Shown here: one piece after another, positions 1 through 10,298 of the stretch
How the letters are laid out: the number at the start of each line of letters is the position of its first letter
Numbering within the stretch: the stretch's first letter is position 1
From: Clostridia bacterium UC5.1-2E3
Lineage (GTDB): Bacteria > Bacillota > Clostridia > Lachnospirales > Lachnospiraceae
Direction: 5' to 3'
DNA: 64,000 bases
Assembly: GCA_001304875.1 (NCBI GenBank)
Contig: BBZO01000005.1
Coordinates: 1 to 64,000 of the forward strand
Program-made: the position numbers and the translations under genes
Notes under the pieces: generated by a model
Databases searched by the model: none
Told to the model about the DNA's origin: nothing
Seen by the model: the letters and a program-made list of their open reading frames with translations, nothing else

Positions 1-215
1 TTATCCAATTAATCGGATAAGAACCCGGCCACCAGGGTGGCGTCCGGGCGCTGCATATAGATGAGCATGGTGTTGTTGACGGAGTAGCGGTGGAACTTGG
101 ACATGACGGACAGATAGCGCATATACTTCTCGCTCTCAAACAGTTCCTTGATACCCTGTTCAATGCCCGCTGTGATCTCTTGTAACCGTTCTCGATTGGT
201 GGTCTTATCAGCCAT
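1..215 (-). CDS. ArdC-like ssDNA-binding N-terminal domain protein, interrupted
   Basis: A start codon at 215 with an AGGAGA ribosome site opens MADKTTNRERLQEI, followed by the pattern LFESEKYMRYLSVMSKFHRYS and MQRPDATLVAG. This is the start of the ArdC-type N-terminal domain found on large antirestriction or helicase-like proteins of Tn1549-like elements. Only about 68 residues are seen before a stop at 9-11. The usual continuation after LVAG (an aromatic-rich stretch) is missing, and the reading runs instead into a short palindrome at 1-20. The gene is therefore frameshifted or cut by an insertion at the window edge. It lies in the same frame as the upstream primase-like gene. Confidence 0.5.
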
Positions 216-788
216 GAATTTCACTCTCCTTTCCAATTTGGCTATTTCTGATTGATGTTCGGCAATCCACAGCTTTTGCTCCTCCGGGCTGTTCTCCAGA
301 AAAAATCCAGCAGATAGCCACATAGTCCTTTTTCTGGATTGCTCCATGAATCGGGGATGTGGATTTTCCTCCGGTGTTTTGGGTGTGTAGTCCGTTTCCC
401 ACTTGCGGAGCAAATGAAAGTAGTCGGCCAGGACACGAAAGGCATGGTCTCGGTCCTCCTTGAATTTCTGCGCCTCGGATTTCTGGCGGACATGGCGTCG
501 CCGGGGAGGGGCCTGACTGTCATAAGCCAGGCCAAAATCCTGGGCCAGCTTCTCGGCGGCCTCTTTGGGGGACAGATTGTAGAGCCTCGCTGTGAAGTCG
601 ATCACATCGCCGGTGGCTCCGCAGCCAAAGCAGTAGAAATATTCCTCATTCAGCTTCATGCTGGGATTTTTGTCATCGTGGAACGGGCAACAGGCCATAC
701 CGCTCCGATTGACCTCGATCCCATACATCTGCGCCGCTTCCCGGACGGTGATGGACTGCTTGACGGTCTCAAAGACACTTTCAGCCAT
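9..788 (-). CDS. CHC2 zinc-finger DNA primase-like protein of conjugative element
   Basis: The first 80 residues form a primase CHC2 zinc finger: CPFHDD, then CFGCGATGDVIDF, giving the Cys-x2-His and Cys-x2-Cys ligands. This fold binds DNA in DnaG-type primases, but no TOPRIM catalytic domain follows, so the protein is probably an accessory replication or transfer factor. The start at 788 lies 2 bases after the stop of the preceding small gene, so the two are likely translationally coupled. The ORF runs on without a stop into the next gene's start (MADKTT, 215). I take this in-frame fusion as an artefact of a lost base; the true end is probably near 215. Confidence 0.7.
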   Translation of the reverse strand: MAESVFETVKQSITVREAAQMYGIEVNRSGMACCPFHDDKNPSMKLNEEYFYCFGCGATGDVIDFTARLYNLSPKEAAEKLAQDFGLAYDSQAPPRRRHVRQKSEAQKFKEDRDHAFRVLADYFHLLRKWETDYTPKTPEENPHPRFMEQSRKRTMWLSAGFFLENSPEEQKLWIAEHQSEIAKLERRVKFMADKTTNRERLQEITAGIEQGIKELFESEKYMRYLSVMSKFHRYSVNNTMLIYMQRPDATLVAGFLSD

Positions 789-790
789 GC

Positions 791-1072
791 TTACTCATTG
801 CCTTTCTTGGGGGTGGGCGGCCTGTACCCGGCAGCCTTGGCTCGTTCACTGGCAGCTTTGCGACGCTCGGCGCTGTACGGTTCCCGGACAGACACGCAGC
901 GTTTGGGAACGAGAAAGGTTTGGCGGTCCTTTTTCACGATCTGGTCCGGGTATTTCTCCGCCAGCCGTCGCAATTTCTCCAGCAGCCGGGAATCATGGGT
1001 ATAGACTTCGGCGGTAGCCTCGGCCTGGTTGTAGAGGATAATGGTTTCCTGTTCGTAGAGGGAGAGCTTCAT
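791..1072 (-). CDS. Small conserved protein of conjugative element
   Basis: A 93-residue protein whose ATG overlaps the topB stop codon (ATGA at 1069-1072), indicating translational coupling. It reads MKLSLYEQETIILYNQ, has an alpha-helical middle (LLEKLRRLAEKYPD) and a basic C-terminus rich in Arg, Lys and Ala. No catalytic motif is visible. Genes of this size and place sit between topoisomerase and primase-like genes in Tn1549-type elements. I do not recognise a named family, and the function is unknown; a DNA-associated role is only suggested by its charge and neighbours. Confidence 0.6.
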   Translation of the reverse strand: MKLSLYEQETIILYNQAEATAEVYTHDSRLLEKLRRLAEKYPDQIVKKDRQTFLVPKRCVSVREPYSAERRKAASERAKAAGYRPPTPKKGNE

Positions 1073-3167
1073 CGTTTGCCACCTTTCTGCTGGTCAAACT
1101 CCAGCTTGAAGTTGGCGTACTGCCCATCGTCCTCCAGAACCACTGTGGCATCGTAGGTCTTACCGGTCTTTTCGGAATAGCAGCCGGTGATCCTTGCGCG
1201 GCCATCTTTGAGCAGCGCCGTCACCACAGCCTTGGTGGGCTGTTTTTTCTTGGCGGCCCACCACTTGTTGTTTTTCCAGATGGCGAATTTACAGCCTCGT
1301 TCTGGCAGAAGAAGCCTTTTTGCAGCTCCGCCACATCGCCGCCGCAGCGGGGGCATTTGCCCACCACTTCGCGGGGCGGAGTGAACAGATACTCGGTGCC
1401 TTTAATCATCCGATAGGTTCCCACCAGCTCTTTGAGCATGGCACTAATCCCAGCCATGAAATCCTCCGGGGCCAGCTCGCCACGCTCGATTTCACCCAGC
1501 CGGTACTCCCACTCAGCAGTCAGAAGGGGCGATTGCAGCTGCTCCGGCAACACGGTGATAAGGGATACCGCATCATGGGAGGGCATGAGCTGAACGGTTT
1601 TCTTGCTCTTTTTGCGCTCCAGAAAGCCGGTGGAAACCAGCTTTTCCAGAATCCCGGCGCGGGTGGCCGGAGTTCCCAGACCCTTGCGTTCGGCATCGTC
1701 CGGCATATCGTCCTTCCCGGCAGTCTCCATTGCGGAAAGCAGCGTATCCTCGGTGAAGTGCTTGGGCGGGCTGGTTTTGCCCTCCTTAATGGCAGCACCA
1801 GAAAGGGGCAGCGTCTGACCTTCAGACAGCTCCGGCAGCGCCTTGTCCTCGGTTTCTTTGTCCGGCTCCGCATTTTTCAATCCGGCGCGATAGGCAGTGT
1901 CCAGCGCCCGCCAGCCGTAATTTTTCACTGTGCGGCCCTTGGCGGTAAATTCCGTTCCAGCGCACTCGACAACAACAGCGGTTTCCGCAAAGGTATAGGG
2001 CTGGGCCACGGCACACAGCAGCCGCAGGGCCACCAGCTCCAGCACCGCCTTTTCGCCCACCGGCAGGCCGGACAGGTCTGCGCCCTGGAGGTTGCGGGTA
2101 GGGATCACCGCATGGTGGTCGGTTACTTTCTTGTCGTTGATGACCGCACCGGCATCGCAGGAAATGGCAATTCCTTTCCGAAACGGCATGGCCTTGGCAA
2201 CCAGATTGACCAGCACAGGCAGGCTTTCAGCCATATCGCTCGTCAGATAGCGGCTGTCTGTTCGGGGGTAGGTGCAGAGCTTCTTTTCGTACAGATTTTG
2301 GAGGTAGTCCAGGGTTTGCTGGGCGGTAAATCCCAGCAGCCGGTTGGCATCTCTTTGGAGCGTGGTCAGGTCATAGAGGGCGGGCGCTTTCTCGGATTTT
2401 TCCTTACGCTCCACCTTTTTCACCGTCACAGCCGCACCTTGACAGGCAGTTTTCAGCTGCTCGGCAGCGGCCTTGTCCGCCATGCGCTCCCCGGAAACAG
2501 AAAAACCGGGCAGTTTTAGCGTGACCGTGTAGAAGGGCACCGGCTTGAAGGTGTCGATCTCGGCTTCCCGCTGGACGATAAGGGCCAGCGTCGGGGACAT
2601 GACGCGCCCGATGTTGAGGGTCCGGTGGTACAGCACCGAAAACAGCCGGGTGGCGTTGATACCCACCAGCCAATCCGCCTTGGCGCGGCAGAGGGCCGCA
2701 TCCCGCAGGCCGTCATAGTCTGCACCGGGGCGCAGGTTTGCAAAGCCCTCCCGGATGGCGGAATCTTCCATCGAGGAAATCCAGAGCCGTTTCATAGGCT
2801 TCTGGCAGCCCGCCAGCTCGTAGACGCTGCGGAAGATCAGCTCACCTTCGCGTCCAGCATCGCAGGCGTTCACCACCTCAGTCACATCCGGGGCATTCAT
2901 CAGCTGTTTCAGAATGTCAAACTGTTTCTTCTTGTCCTTGCTCACCACCATCTGCCAGGGTTCCGGCAGAATAGGCAGATCGTCATAGCGCCACTTGGCG
3001 TAGTCGGGGTTATAGGCGTCGGCATCGGCCAGCCCAGCCAGGTGGCCCACACACCAGCTGACCCGCCAGCCGTTGCCTTCTAAATAGCCGTCCTGGCGGA
3101 TGTTGGCCCCAATCACAGCGGCCAGACTTTGGGCAACGGACGGTTTTTCAGCGATTACCAGCTTCAT
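1069..3167 (-). CDS. topB: DNA topoisomerase III (TopB) of conjugative element, one frameshift
   Basis: A type IA topoisomerase that relaxes or decatenates DNA, here presumably for transfer or replication of the element. Seen are the TOPRIM start MKLVIAEKPSVAQ, the acidic motif CDAGREGELIF, the catalytic tyrosine in CTYPRTDSRYL and a C-terminal zinc-ribbon-like CPRCGGDVAELQKGFFCQ. I place the start at 3167 (RBS GGAGGTG), not at the longer upstream ORF start. The frame breaks near 1295, where the GGG expected in GAGGGCTGT is GG. Restoring one G continues into GCKFAIWKNNKWWAAKKK and ends at 1069, giving about 699 residues, normal for the family. Confidence 0.9.
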
Positions 3168-3295
3168 ATTTATAAACACCTCCGTTCTCGTATTTCCTTT
3201 AACCAACCCAATAGTTCTTTCGTACACAAATCAACACAAGGACGATTGTCACAGTAGTTACACAGCCATAACAAGGATGACTGGGGGACAAATGC

Positions 3296-3325
3296 GAGGG
3301 ACGGGAAATTACTTTCCCGTCCCTC
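3296..3325. terminator. Perfect 13-bp hairpin between DUF4366 gene and topB
   Basis: GAGGGACGGGAAA (3296-3308) pairs perfectly with TTTCCCGTCCCTC (3313-3325) across a 4-base loop. It sits in the gap of about 200 bases between two minus-strand genes. No long T-run follows on the minus strand, so it may be an mRNA-stabilising or pausing hairpin, not an efficient terminator. Confidence 0.5.
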
Positions 3326-3371
3326 ATTTTGCACGATATAGGAGAGTTGGATGAGGAGTCTGCGATACTGG

Positions 3372-4145
3372 TCATTCCAGTTTGTCCTCGCTTTCTTCGC
3401 CGCCGTCCCCATCATCGTCCGGCTCGTCAGATTCCTCGGTCTCCCAGGAGTCCTCGTCCTCCTGGTCGGTATCATCCTCGCCGTAGTCGTAATCATCCAA
3501 ATTGTCGTTACCCTTGGTCTTAGGTTTGTTTTTCACCAGCTTAAAGTAGGCCAAAGCGCCGCCGCCACCCAGTAGGGCCAGCACCACCAAAAGAATGGCC
3601 GGATTCAGTCCGGCAGGTTTCTGCGCCGGTTCCTCCGGCTCTGCGGTTTCCTCCGGGGTCTCCGGCTCCGGCTCCTTGCCCGTGCAGCCGCTCATATTGG
3701 TGGCGCACACCGGGCAGGCGGTATTGACCGTACCGGCTACACATTTCTCCGTACAGTTACAGACAGCGGGCTGCTCCTGGGTAGTCTGACCGTCCTCCAT
3801 CAGAGCCATCAGATCGGCCTCGTCCACCTGATTCAAGAAGTGGACGGCAGTTTCTTTGTCCTCGTTGGCTCGGTCAATGAGAATGTAGAAGTAGTTGCCC
3901 GCCTTGGTAGTGACGGTAATGAGCTGTTTGTTGCCGCCGAAATCATCCACCAGGGCGGCGTTGCCCTCCGGGGTCAGGGCCGGACTGTCCTCAGTTTCCT
4001 CCACCACCACATTGCTGTCGTTGGTGGCGTCCTCTGCCGGAGGCTGGTCTGTTCCCTGGGCAAAGGCGGTCACGGAAAGGCCCATCATCATCACCAGAGC
4101 GGCGCAGAGGGCCGAAAAGGTCTTGAAAATTCTCTTATTCTTCAT
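3372..4145 (-). CDS. DUF4366 (CD1107-type) membrane-anchored mobile element protein
   Basis: A 257-residue secreted or anchored protein. It has a signal peptide (MKNKRIFKTFSALCAALVMMM to AFA), a central domain (LVDDFGGNKQLITVTTKAGNYFYILID), a Cys-rich stretch (CNCTEKC, then CPVCATNMSGC), a Pro/Glu-rich linker, one membrane segment (AILLVVLALLGGGGALAYF) and a highly acidic Asp/Glu C-terminal tail. This is the DUF4366 layout, always found between the DUF4315 protein and topoisomerase in Tn1549-like elements. It is probably part of the cell-surface side of the conjugation machine; its exact role is not known. Its start overlaps the end of the DUF4315 gene. Confidence 0.85.
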   Translation of the reverse strand: MKNKRIFKTFSALCAALVMMMGLSVTAFAQGTDQPPAEDATNDSNVVVEETEDSPALTPEGNAALVDDFGGNKQLITVTTKAGNYFYILIDRANEDKETAVHFLNQVDEADLMALMEDGQTTQEQPAVCNCTEKCVAGTVNTACPVCATNMSGCTGKEPEPETPEETAEPEEPAQKPAGLNPAILLVVLALLGGGGALAYFKLVKNKPKTKGNDNLDDYDYGEDDTDQEDEDSWETEESDEPDDDGDGGEESEDKLE

Positions 4146-4392
4146 AGTCGATCTCCTCCTGTTCGGGGTAGTCAGTAGAGGCAGCGGCCATGCCGGGAAC
4201 CACTCCGCCGGAGAGCATGGCGTTCAGCTGCTCCGGGGTCAGCCGCAGGGCGCGCACCATCTGGACGATCTCCAGGTTCTCTGCCTCGGTTTTCTGCGCT
4301 TCCAGGGTTTTCAGCTTGTCCTGGTACTCCGCGATCTTCTCACGAACCCTGGCAATCTCCTGGTCAATGCGCTGGATTTTGTTCTTAGCCAT
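4135..4392 (-). CDS. DUF4315 coiled-coil protein of conjugative element
   Basis: About 85 residues beginning MAKNKIQRIDQEIARVREKI. The first 50 residues form a heptad-type coiled coil, followed by LTPEQLNAMLSGG and an acidic tail. This matches DUF4315, a small protein encoded next to the CHAP peptidase and DUF4366 genes in Tn1549/CTn elements. I place the start at 4392, where the MAKNKIQ start typical of the family lies, and not at the upstream in-frame start at 4413. It overlaps DUF4366 by 11 bases. It is probably a structural or regulatory subunit of the transfer apparatus; this is inferred from location only. Confidence 0.8.
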   Translation of the reverse strand: MAKNKIQRIDQEIARVREKIAEYQDKLKTLEAQKTEAENLEIVQMVRALRLTPEQLNAMLSGGVVPGMAAASTDYPEQEEIDYEE

Positions 4393-4422
4393 TTCAATCA
4401 CTCCTTTTCTCATAAATCGGCC

Positions 4423-6512
4423 TTACCAGTTCATCAGGCCATAGCCCTTGATGCACTCATAGGTCAGGGAATAACTTTTGATCTTACAGGCGTCGCCGGA
4501 ATTGCCTTCCACGGTGTAAACCCGGCTGCCATCTGTGCCGACCACAAGGCCCACATGGTCAGCTCTGCCGTCCAGGTCCCAGTCAAAGAAGATGGCATCG
4601 CCGGGGGCGATATTGGCGTAATCACGCCCTCCCCATTGCCCATGAGATTGAAACCAGGGAATGCCTTGGGACTGGCAGGAGGCAAAGCGTGCTCGGACAG
4701 CCCCATCTGGCCATAGCACCAGGACACGAAGCAGGCACACCATTCCACGCGGGAATTGAATCCATACCAGCTCCAAAACGGCTGACCGCCCACATTGCCC
4801 ACCTGACTTTTAGCAATATCCACCACAGCTTGATTACCGGGGCGGGTGCCGTTGACAAACACCACGCCGGTCAAGTCCTCGGAATTACTCATATCCGGGG
4901 AGCCGCCACCGAAAATGAGCGGCTTGTTGCCCAGCGTTTGCCGGTACACCTGATACATCTCCAGCTGTTCCGGGGTCAGCAGCTCCGAAGCCACAGAGGA
5001 TATGGGCTTGCTGGTGAGCTTTACATTCAGAATGTAGTAGTTGTAGGGAACCTGAACGGTGTAGCTATTGCCCTCGCTGTCAGTCCGGGTTTCTGTCCGA
5101 TAGCGTACTTCAACTTCCTCTGTGAGTGTCAGCTGATACTGAGCACCAAATACACGCTCCAGCTCTGCCTGGGCGCTTTGCTGGGTATAGCCCTGCAACA
5201 CAGCAGATAGGTAGGCCGCCAGCTCATGGGGGTCATGCCCAATCATAGCCAGGTCATACCGATACTCGTCATACCCTGGATGGCTGCTTTCGATGTTGTC
5301 GATCTCGGCTTGCAGCGCCGCTTCCTTGGCAGCGTAGTCGGCCTCTACCGCCACCAGTTCCGGGTCATCTGAAGGATAGGTGGTTCCGGAAATTGCCGAA
5401 CCAATTCCTTGACTCAACACAGAGCAAGAGGACATGATGTTGAGCAGCATACAGACCAGCAGGAAGATCGCACCCGCAACCAGGAAGCCCTTTTTGTGGT
5501 GCATGACAAATGCCCCTGCCTCCTGTGCTTTTTCCTTGACCGTCTTGGCGGCCTTGCCGGTCTTTTTTGCGGTGCTGGCGGTATTTCCGGCAGCTTGACC
5601 GGTGCGTTTGGCGGCAGCGTATTCTTTTTTGATAGCCTGTTTCTGCTGCCAGCGGGAAAGGGGGTTGCTGGCAAGCTGGGGATTTTCTCGCAGGGACTTC
5701 TGATACAGGGCGTTCACATTGGCCTTTTCCAGCTTCTGCTCGGACTGGGCTGCCTTGCGGTAGGGCTTCAACTTGTGGCTGCGGTAGCCCTCCCGAACCA
5801 ACCGTGCGCCGGTCTCGGCAGCCTCCTCGGACTTGTGGGCGCTCTCCACGCCCACATTGTCCTGTTCGGTCTCCCGGATTTCCTTGTGAACTTTTCCCAG
5901 GGCGGCATTGGCGGGGGTATCCCGCACCGCATGGGACAGCTTGGAGGGCGGCTTCTTCTTGTCCTCCATCACCAGCTTGGTGGTCACTTTGCCGGTCTCC
6001 GGGTCTACCGTCTTTTGCCGGACCTGCTTTTTGGGAATTTTAGCCTGCGCCTTATCCGCTTTGGCGGCGGCCTTGTCCGCCTTGCGGATGGGCTTCTCCA
6101 GCGCCGGGTCAGCCCGTTCCTCGTCTGTAAAGCGCAGGCGCGGTTCCTTATTCAAACCATTCACCCAGCATAAGGCGTCCGTCATGTAGCGCAGCTCCAC
6201 ACAGACGGCCAGCCCCACAGGGTCATGGAAGGGGTGCTGAAGCAGATGGGCGTAGATTTGCGCCACCACATTGGCCAGCAGCTCGGTCTGGCTGCCTTCA
6301 AAGATGATGACAGCAGGAATGCCGCTCATGGCACACCAGATTTCCGTCAGGCGCAGCAGGCCCGCCTCGCCATCCTCATTCAGCTCCATTTCCTGATCTG
6401 CCGCCGTGCGGTCTCGCTGACGGCATCCGCCAGCTCGGTGAGCAGACAGGTGTGCTCACCCTCCAGGCATCGTCAAAAACATCATAGTATCCAGTTCAGT
6501 GTTGGTTTTCAT
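4423..6512 (-). CDS. CHAP/NlpC-P60-type peptidoglycan hydrolase of conjugation system (CD1108-like), frameshifted
   Basis: A large transfer-associated cell-wall hydrolase. The N-terminal half is cytoplasmic and basic with Lys/Ala-rich helices. A single membrane segment (FLVAGAIFLLVCMLLNIMSS) follows, then an extracellular domain, and a C-terminal CHAP-type peptidase with catalytic Cys in VEWCACFVSWC and His in RADHVGLVVG. The start at 6512 follows the virB4 stop by 2 bases. The frame breaks near 4690 (one base lost before FASCQSQG) and at least twice between 6390 and 6460, where AADQEMELNEDG is recovered only by shifting. The intact protein would be about 695 residues. Confidence 0.8.
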
Positions 6513-6514
6513 GG

Positions 6515-8973
6515 TCATTCATCCTCCTTTTTCAGTTCCTGGGGTTTGGTAGTCATAATGCGATACAATTCTGTATCCTTGGGGAAGTGATCCACAAAAG
6601 GCAAGATGGTGGAGCCGTAAAACAGCAATCCCTCACCCTCACTGGAGTGGGTCACATAGCTGAGCTGGTGCGGGGAAATGCCCAGCTGCTTGGCGAGAAT
6701 CTGCCGGTCACCGCCCGCCTGATTGAGCATATATACGAAGTCGGAGTTTTCAAAGATGTTCTCCACCTCGCGGCTGCTCAAAAGATCTTTGACATTCTGC
6801 GTGATACCGGTGGGAATACCGCCCCATTTTCGGAACCGCTTCCAGATCTCGACGGTATAAGCGGCAGTCTGTTCCTCTTTCAGCAACAGGTGCATCTCGT
6901 CGATGTAGTAGCGGGTGGACTTGTGGGCGGCACGGTTGATGGTGACACGGTTCCACACCTGGTCCTGGACCACCAGCATACCGATTTTCTTCAGCTGCTT
7001 GCCCAGCTCCTTGATGTCGTAGCAGACAATGCGGTTGTTGATGTCCACATTGCTCTGATGGTTGAACACATTGAGGGAGCCGGTCACATAGATTTCCAGC
7101 GCCGTGGCGATGTACTGTGCTTCCTTTTCCTCTTGCGCCCGCAGCAGGTTGTAAAGGTCCTCCAGAATGGGCATATTCTCCGGGCGGGGGTCATTGAGAT
7201 AGGTCTGATAGACCAGCCGCACACAGCGGTCAATGATGGTTTTCTGGACCGGCTGCAAGCCCTCTTTGCCGCCCACGATCAACTCGCACAGGGACAGAAT
7301 GAAGTCGGACTTGAGGGACAGCGGGCTTTCATCGTCCGAGTAGTCCAGGTTCAGGTCCATGGGGTTGATATAGTTGGTGGAAGTGGGCGAAATCTTGATG
7401 ACCTGCCCGTGCAGGCGTTCCACCAGGGGTGCGTACTCTGCCTCCGGGTCACAAATGATGACATCATCGGTTGTGAGCAGAAAACAGTTGGCGATCTCAC
7501 GCTTGGCGCTGAAGGACTTGCCGGAACCCGGTGTACCGAGAATCAGGCCGTTGGGGTTTTTCAGCAGCTTGCGGTCTACCATGATGAGGTTGCTGGACAG
7601 GGCATTGATTCCATAGTACAGCGCCTCTTTGCCGTTCTGAAAAAGTTCCTGGGTGGTGAACGGTACGAAGATGGCTGTGGAGCTGGTGGTCAGCCCGCGC
7701 TGAATCTCGATCTGATTGAGGCCCAGGGGCAGGCAGCTCATCAGCCCTTCTTCCTGCTGGAAGTCAAGCCTTGTCAGCTGGCAGTTGTACTTCTGTGCGA
7801 TGGAACTGGCCTGGAATACATTGTTGTCCAGCTGGCGCGGGGTGTCAGCCGTGTTCAGCACCAGGAAGGTTACGAGGAACATTCGCTCGTTCCGGCTCTG
7901 CAAATCCTGCAAGAGCTTTTTGGCCTCGGCACCGTAGGTGGCAAGGTCGGAGGGAATGATGTCCATATCGTATCCGGCACGGACGGCTTTTTTCTGTTCC
8001 TCGATTTTGGATTTGTCCAGGTCAGTGATCTTGCGCTTGACCGTCTTGATGGCCTTGATCTGGTCCACGGACTGGATATGCAGGCTGACAATCAAGTTGG
8101 ATTCCATATCCAGAAAATCGGCCAGCATCCGGTCATTCAGCTCCGGCGCGAGAATCTGCAAAAAAGAAACAGCCCCGTATTTTTTACCCATACGGAACTG
8201 CTTGCCGGTGCGGAACTCAAACCCAGACGGCGCGATGAAGTCCTTGGTGGACAGGCCGCTGGACGGGAGCCAATCCCAATCGAAGCGGAACGGCAGCTGC
8301 TCATCCATGTGGAAGATTCCATGGAGCTGGGCAAGTCTTGCCTTACCGTCCAGAGTCTCGGCAGACACGCCCAGACGCTTGAAGTTATTGAGAATGTCGG
8401 TCTCAATACGCTCCAAACGGGGTTTGGCCGATTTGATGCTGTCCGCGTCAATGCCGAAGGTGAGATACTTGGTTTTGATAAGGCCGTTGTTGCCCTTTGC
8501 CAGCTGGTTTTGCAGCATGGTCATGTACTCAACCCGGATACTGTCAAAGTCATCCCCCTGGAGAGGAATGGAAATGGCACGGGCAAAAGTCTCTTTGGAT
8601 GCTGCAAGATTCAAAAAGACAGCTCAAATTTGATCGAGCTGTCGAAGTAGTTGAGGAAATCACACCAGCCCTCGAAGATCGCTGTTTTGTCCTCGTTCTG
8701 TGAGAGCTGATAGTTGATGTCCTGAAATTGAATTGTTTTTGTGTAGTGACCGTCTGATACCCGGCAGATACCATCCGGCCACATTCGTTCATAGGGAATA
8801 CTGTCCTGAGCCGATTTCTCCTTTTTGTCTGTGCGGTTGGCACGGGCAATGGCAGCCTCAATCTGCTTTCTGTCGGCGCGGGACAGCTTTTTCTTTGTCC
8901 TGACCGGCTGCACAGCTTTTTCCTCGGTTTTTCCGAACAGCCGGTGCAGCCAGCTTTTGATTGCCGTGAACAA
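6515..8973 (-). CDS. VirB4/TraE-type conjugation ATPase, one frameshift
   Basis: The ATPase that powers type IV secretion. Walker A GTPGSGKSF lies near 7520 and Walker B YYIDEMHLLL near 6890, with the usual DxE and AAA-type C-terminal motifs. The start is a TTG at 8973 (MFTAIKSWLHRLFGK), chosen because GAGGAGGT lies 7 bases upstream; it is inside the prgI gene. The frame breaks at 8613-8617, where a T-run on the coding strand is one base short. Restoring it joins SSIKFELSF to LNLAASKETF. The length is then about 820 residues, usual for Tn1549-type VirB4. Confidence 0.9.
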
Positions 8974-9325
8974 TGTCGTACACCTCCTCGTCAAGATTTG
9001 CCTGCCGCTGCAACACGGCATAGAAGTTATTGGTGCGGTACGGGCGCTGCTTGGGGCGGATCACCGTGACACGGATAATATTCCCCACGATCTTTTCCAG
9101 TGGCTGGCCGTGCTTCTCATACATGGCAAGCATGAAGAAGGGCAGCATGACAAGCATCATACACATGGCTGCCACGCTGTTTCCCGCAGGCCCCCGAAGC
9201 AGAAAGAAAAGCGGTACGCCGATGAGCGCCCCGCCGCTGAAGCAGACCAGCTGCCTCTTGGTTAAATTGAACGCGACCTTGGTTTTGACCTTCGTAAGAT
9301 CCTTGGGTACGGGTACATAAGCCAA
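8858..9325 (-). CDS. PrgI family inner-membrane component of the mating channel
   Basis: A small membrane protein starting MAYVPVPKDLTKVKTKVAFNLT, a hallmark of PrgI family proteins encoded just before VirB4 in Gram-positive conjugative elements. Two adjacent hydrophobic stretches (LVCFSGGALIGVPLFFLL and VAAMCMMLVMLPFFMLAMY) form a membrane hairpin, followed by a basic cytoplasmic part. The last 116 bases overlap the virB4 start, so the tail after about residue 117 may not be conserved. It is equivalent in place to TcpE/VirB3-like subunits. The two genes are likely translationally coupled. Confidence 0.85.
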   Translation of the reverse strand: MAYVPVPKDLTKVKTKVAFNLTKRQLVCFSGGALIGVPLFFLLRGPAGNSVAAMCMMLVMLPFFMLAMYEKHGQPLEKIVGNIIRVTVIRPKQRPYRTNNFYAVLQRQANLDEEVYDIVHGNQKLAAPAVRKNRGKSCAAGQDKEKAVPRRQKAD

Positions 9326-9345
9326 TGGGATTTCCTCCTTTCTGG

Positions 9346-10215
9346 TTAGTGTGCGTTAAACACAGCTTTTGCAAGGCTTCCGGTCTTAAAGAGCGTAAAG
9401 CACAACAGGACCGTATAGCCCACACAGCTCCAGATAGCCATGATGATGTCGGATTCAGTGGCGATATTCTGTACCAGCACGGCATAAATCGCCACGCAGA
9501 CGATGATGAGAAATGCCTGGAAGCCCAGGGCAAGCAGAGAACGCAGATAGTTCTGTCCCATGCCGCCCGATTCCTTGCTCATCATGGTAGCCATAGGGAT
9601 AGGGGCAACCGAAGTCACAAGGTAAATCTCAATCATACGGCCATAGATCACGATAAAGATACAGATATACAGCGCCCACATGGTAATGCCAATCACAAGA
9701 GACTGTGCCCACAGGCCAATCAGCGGCCCCAGGTCCATTTCCATTAGGCGGGTCTCCATATCGCCCATAACAGAGGAGATGTCGATAGATGCGTCAGAAC
9801 CGATGATACCTGCTGCCTGTGCTACCACACTTTGCGCCATGTCGAATACACCCATGACGATGTTCCAGGTATTGGTGACTATGAGGATAGCGGCAGCACT
9901 TTTGAACACCCACTTGAAAATCATCCAGGTGTCCACATCGTGCAGGTTGTTTCGGTCAGTAATCATTTGAATCAGCTCCAGCGTCATCACGATAGCCAGG
10001 ATCACGCCAGCAATCGGCACCATGATGGAGTTGGAGAGGTTCTGGATCATACTAAAAATGCTTCCGTTCCAGCCCTGGGGGGTCTGGCCTACCTGTGTAG
10101 CAATGTCTGCGACCTGCTGATTAACAGAATCGAACATCCCCGATAAGTTTCCCATGATGCCGCCCACCAGCATTTCTTTCAGCCATTGGGTCAGGGCATC
10201 CAACAAGAAATCCAT
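9346..10215 (-). CDS. VirB6/TrbL-like polytopic conjugation protein
   Basis: A 289-residue membrane protein with about six hydrophobic segments, including IMVPIAGVILAIVMTLELIQ, AAAILIVTNTWNIVMG, WALYICIFIVIYG and FLIIVCVAIYAVLVQ. The sequence SVAPIPMATM lies in the middle loop and matches the VirB6/TrbL-like channel protein of Tn1549-type elements (CD0411-like). It forms the membrane pore of the mating channel. It lies between Maff2 and prgI with no reading-frame break, and it starts MDFLLDALTQWLKEML. Confidence 0.85.
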   Translation of the reverse strand: MDFLLDALTQWLKEMLVGGIMGNLSGMFDSVNQQVADIATQVGQTPQGWNGSIFSMIQNLSNSIMVPIAGVILAIVMTLELIQMITDRNNLHDVDTWMIFKWVFKSAAAILIVTNTWNIVMGVFDMAQSVVAQAAGIIGSDASIDISSVMGDMETRLMEMDLGPLIGLWAQSLVIGITMWALYICIFIVIYGRMIEIYLVTSVAPIPMATMMSKESGGMGQNYLRSLLALGFQAFLIIVCVAIYAVLVQNIATESDIIMAIWSCVGYTVLLCFTLFKTGSLAKAVFNAH

Positions 10216-10298
10216 ACGGTGTCAACCTCCTTTCAGCCGCCCCCGCTTGGAGGCAGGGGCGGCAAGGATTTCTTATGACAGCTTAGCGGCGGGAGCGA

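Noticed and set aside
1320-2519. 399-codon plus-strand open frame opposite topB
   Set aside because: Shadow of topoisomerase III caused by high-GC codon use; no ribosome site and no family pattern.
3170-3331. Short Cys-rich frame (LWLCNYCDNRPCVDLCTKELL) between the DUF4366 gene and topB
   Set aside because: It looks protein-like but has only a weak GTG start inside the hairpin region and no ribosome site; recorded as possible but not supported.
6587-8650. 687-codon open frame on the plus strand opposite virB4
   Set aside because: It is the antisense shadow of the virB4 gene; its protein has no recognisable domain, while the minus strand has Walker motifs.
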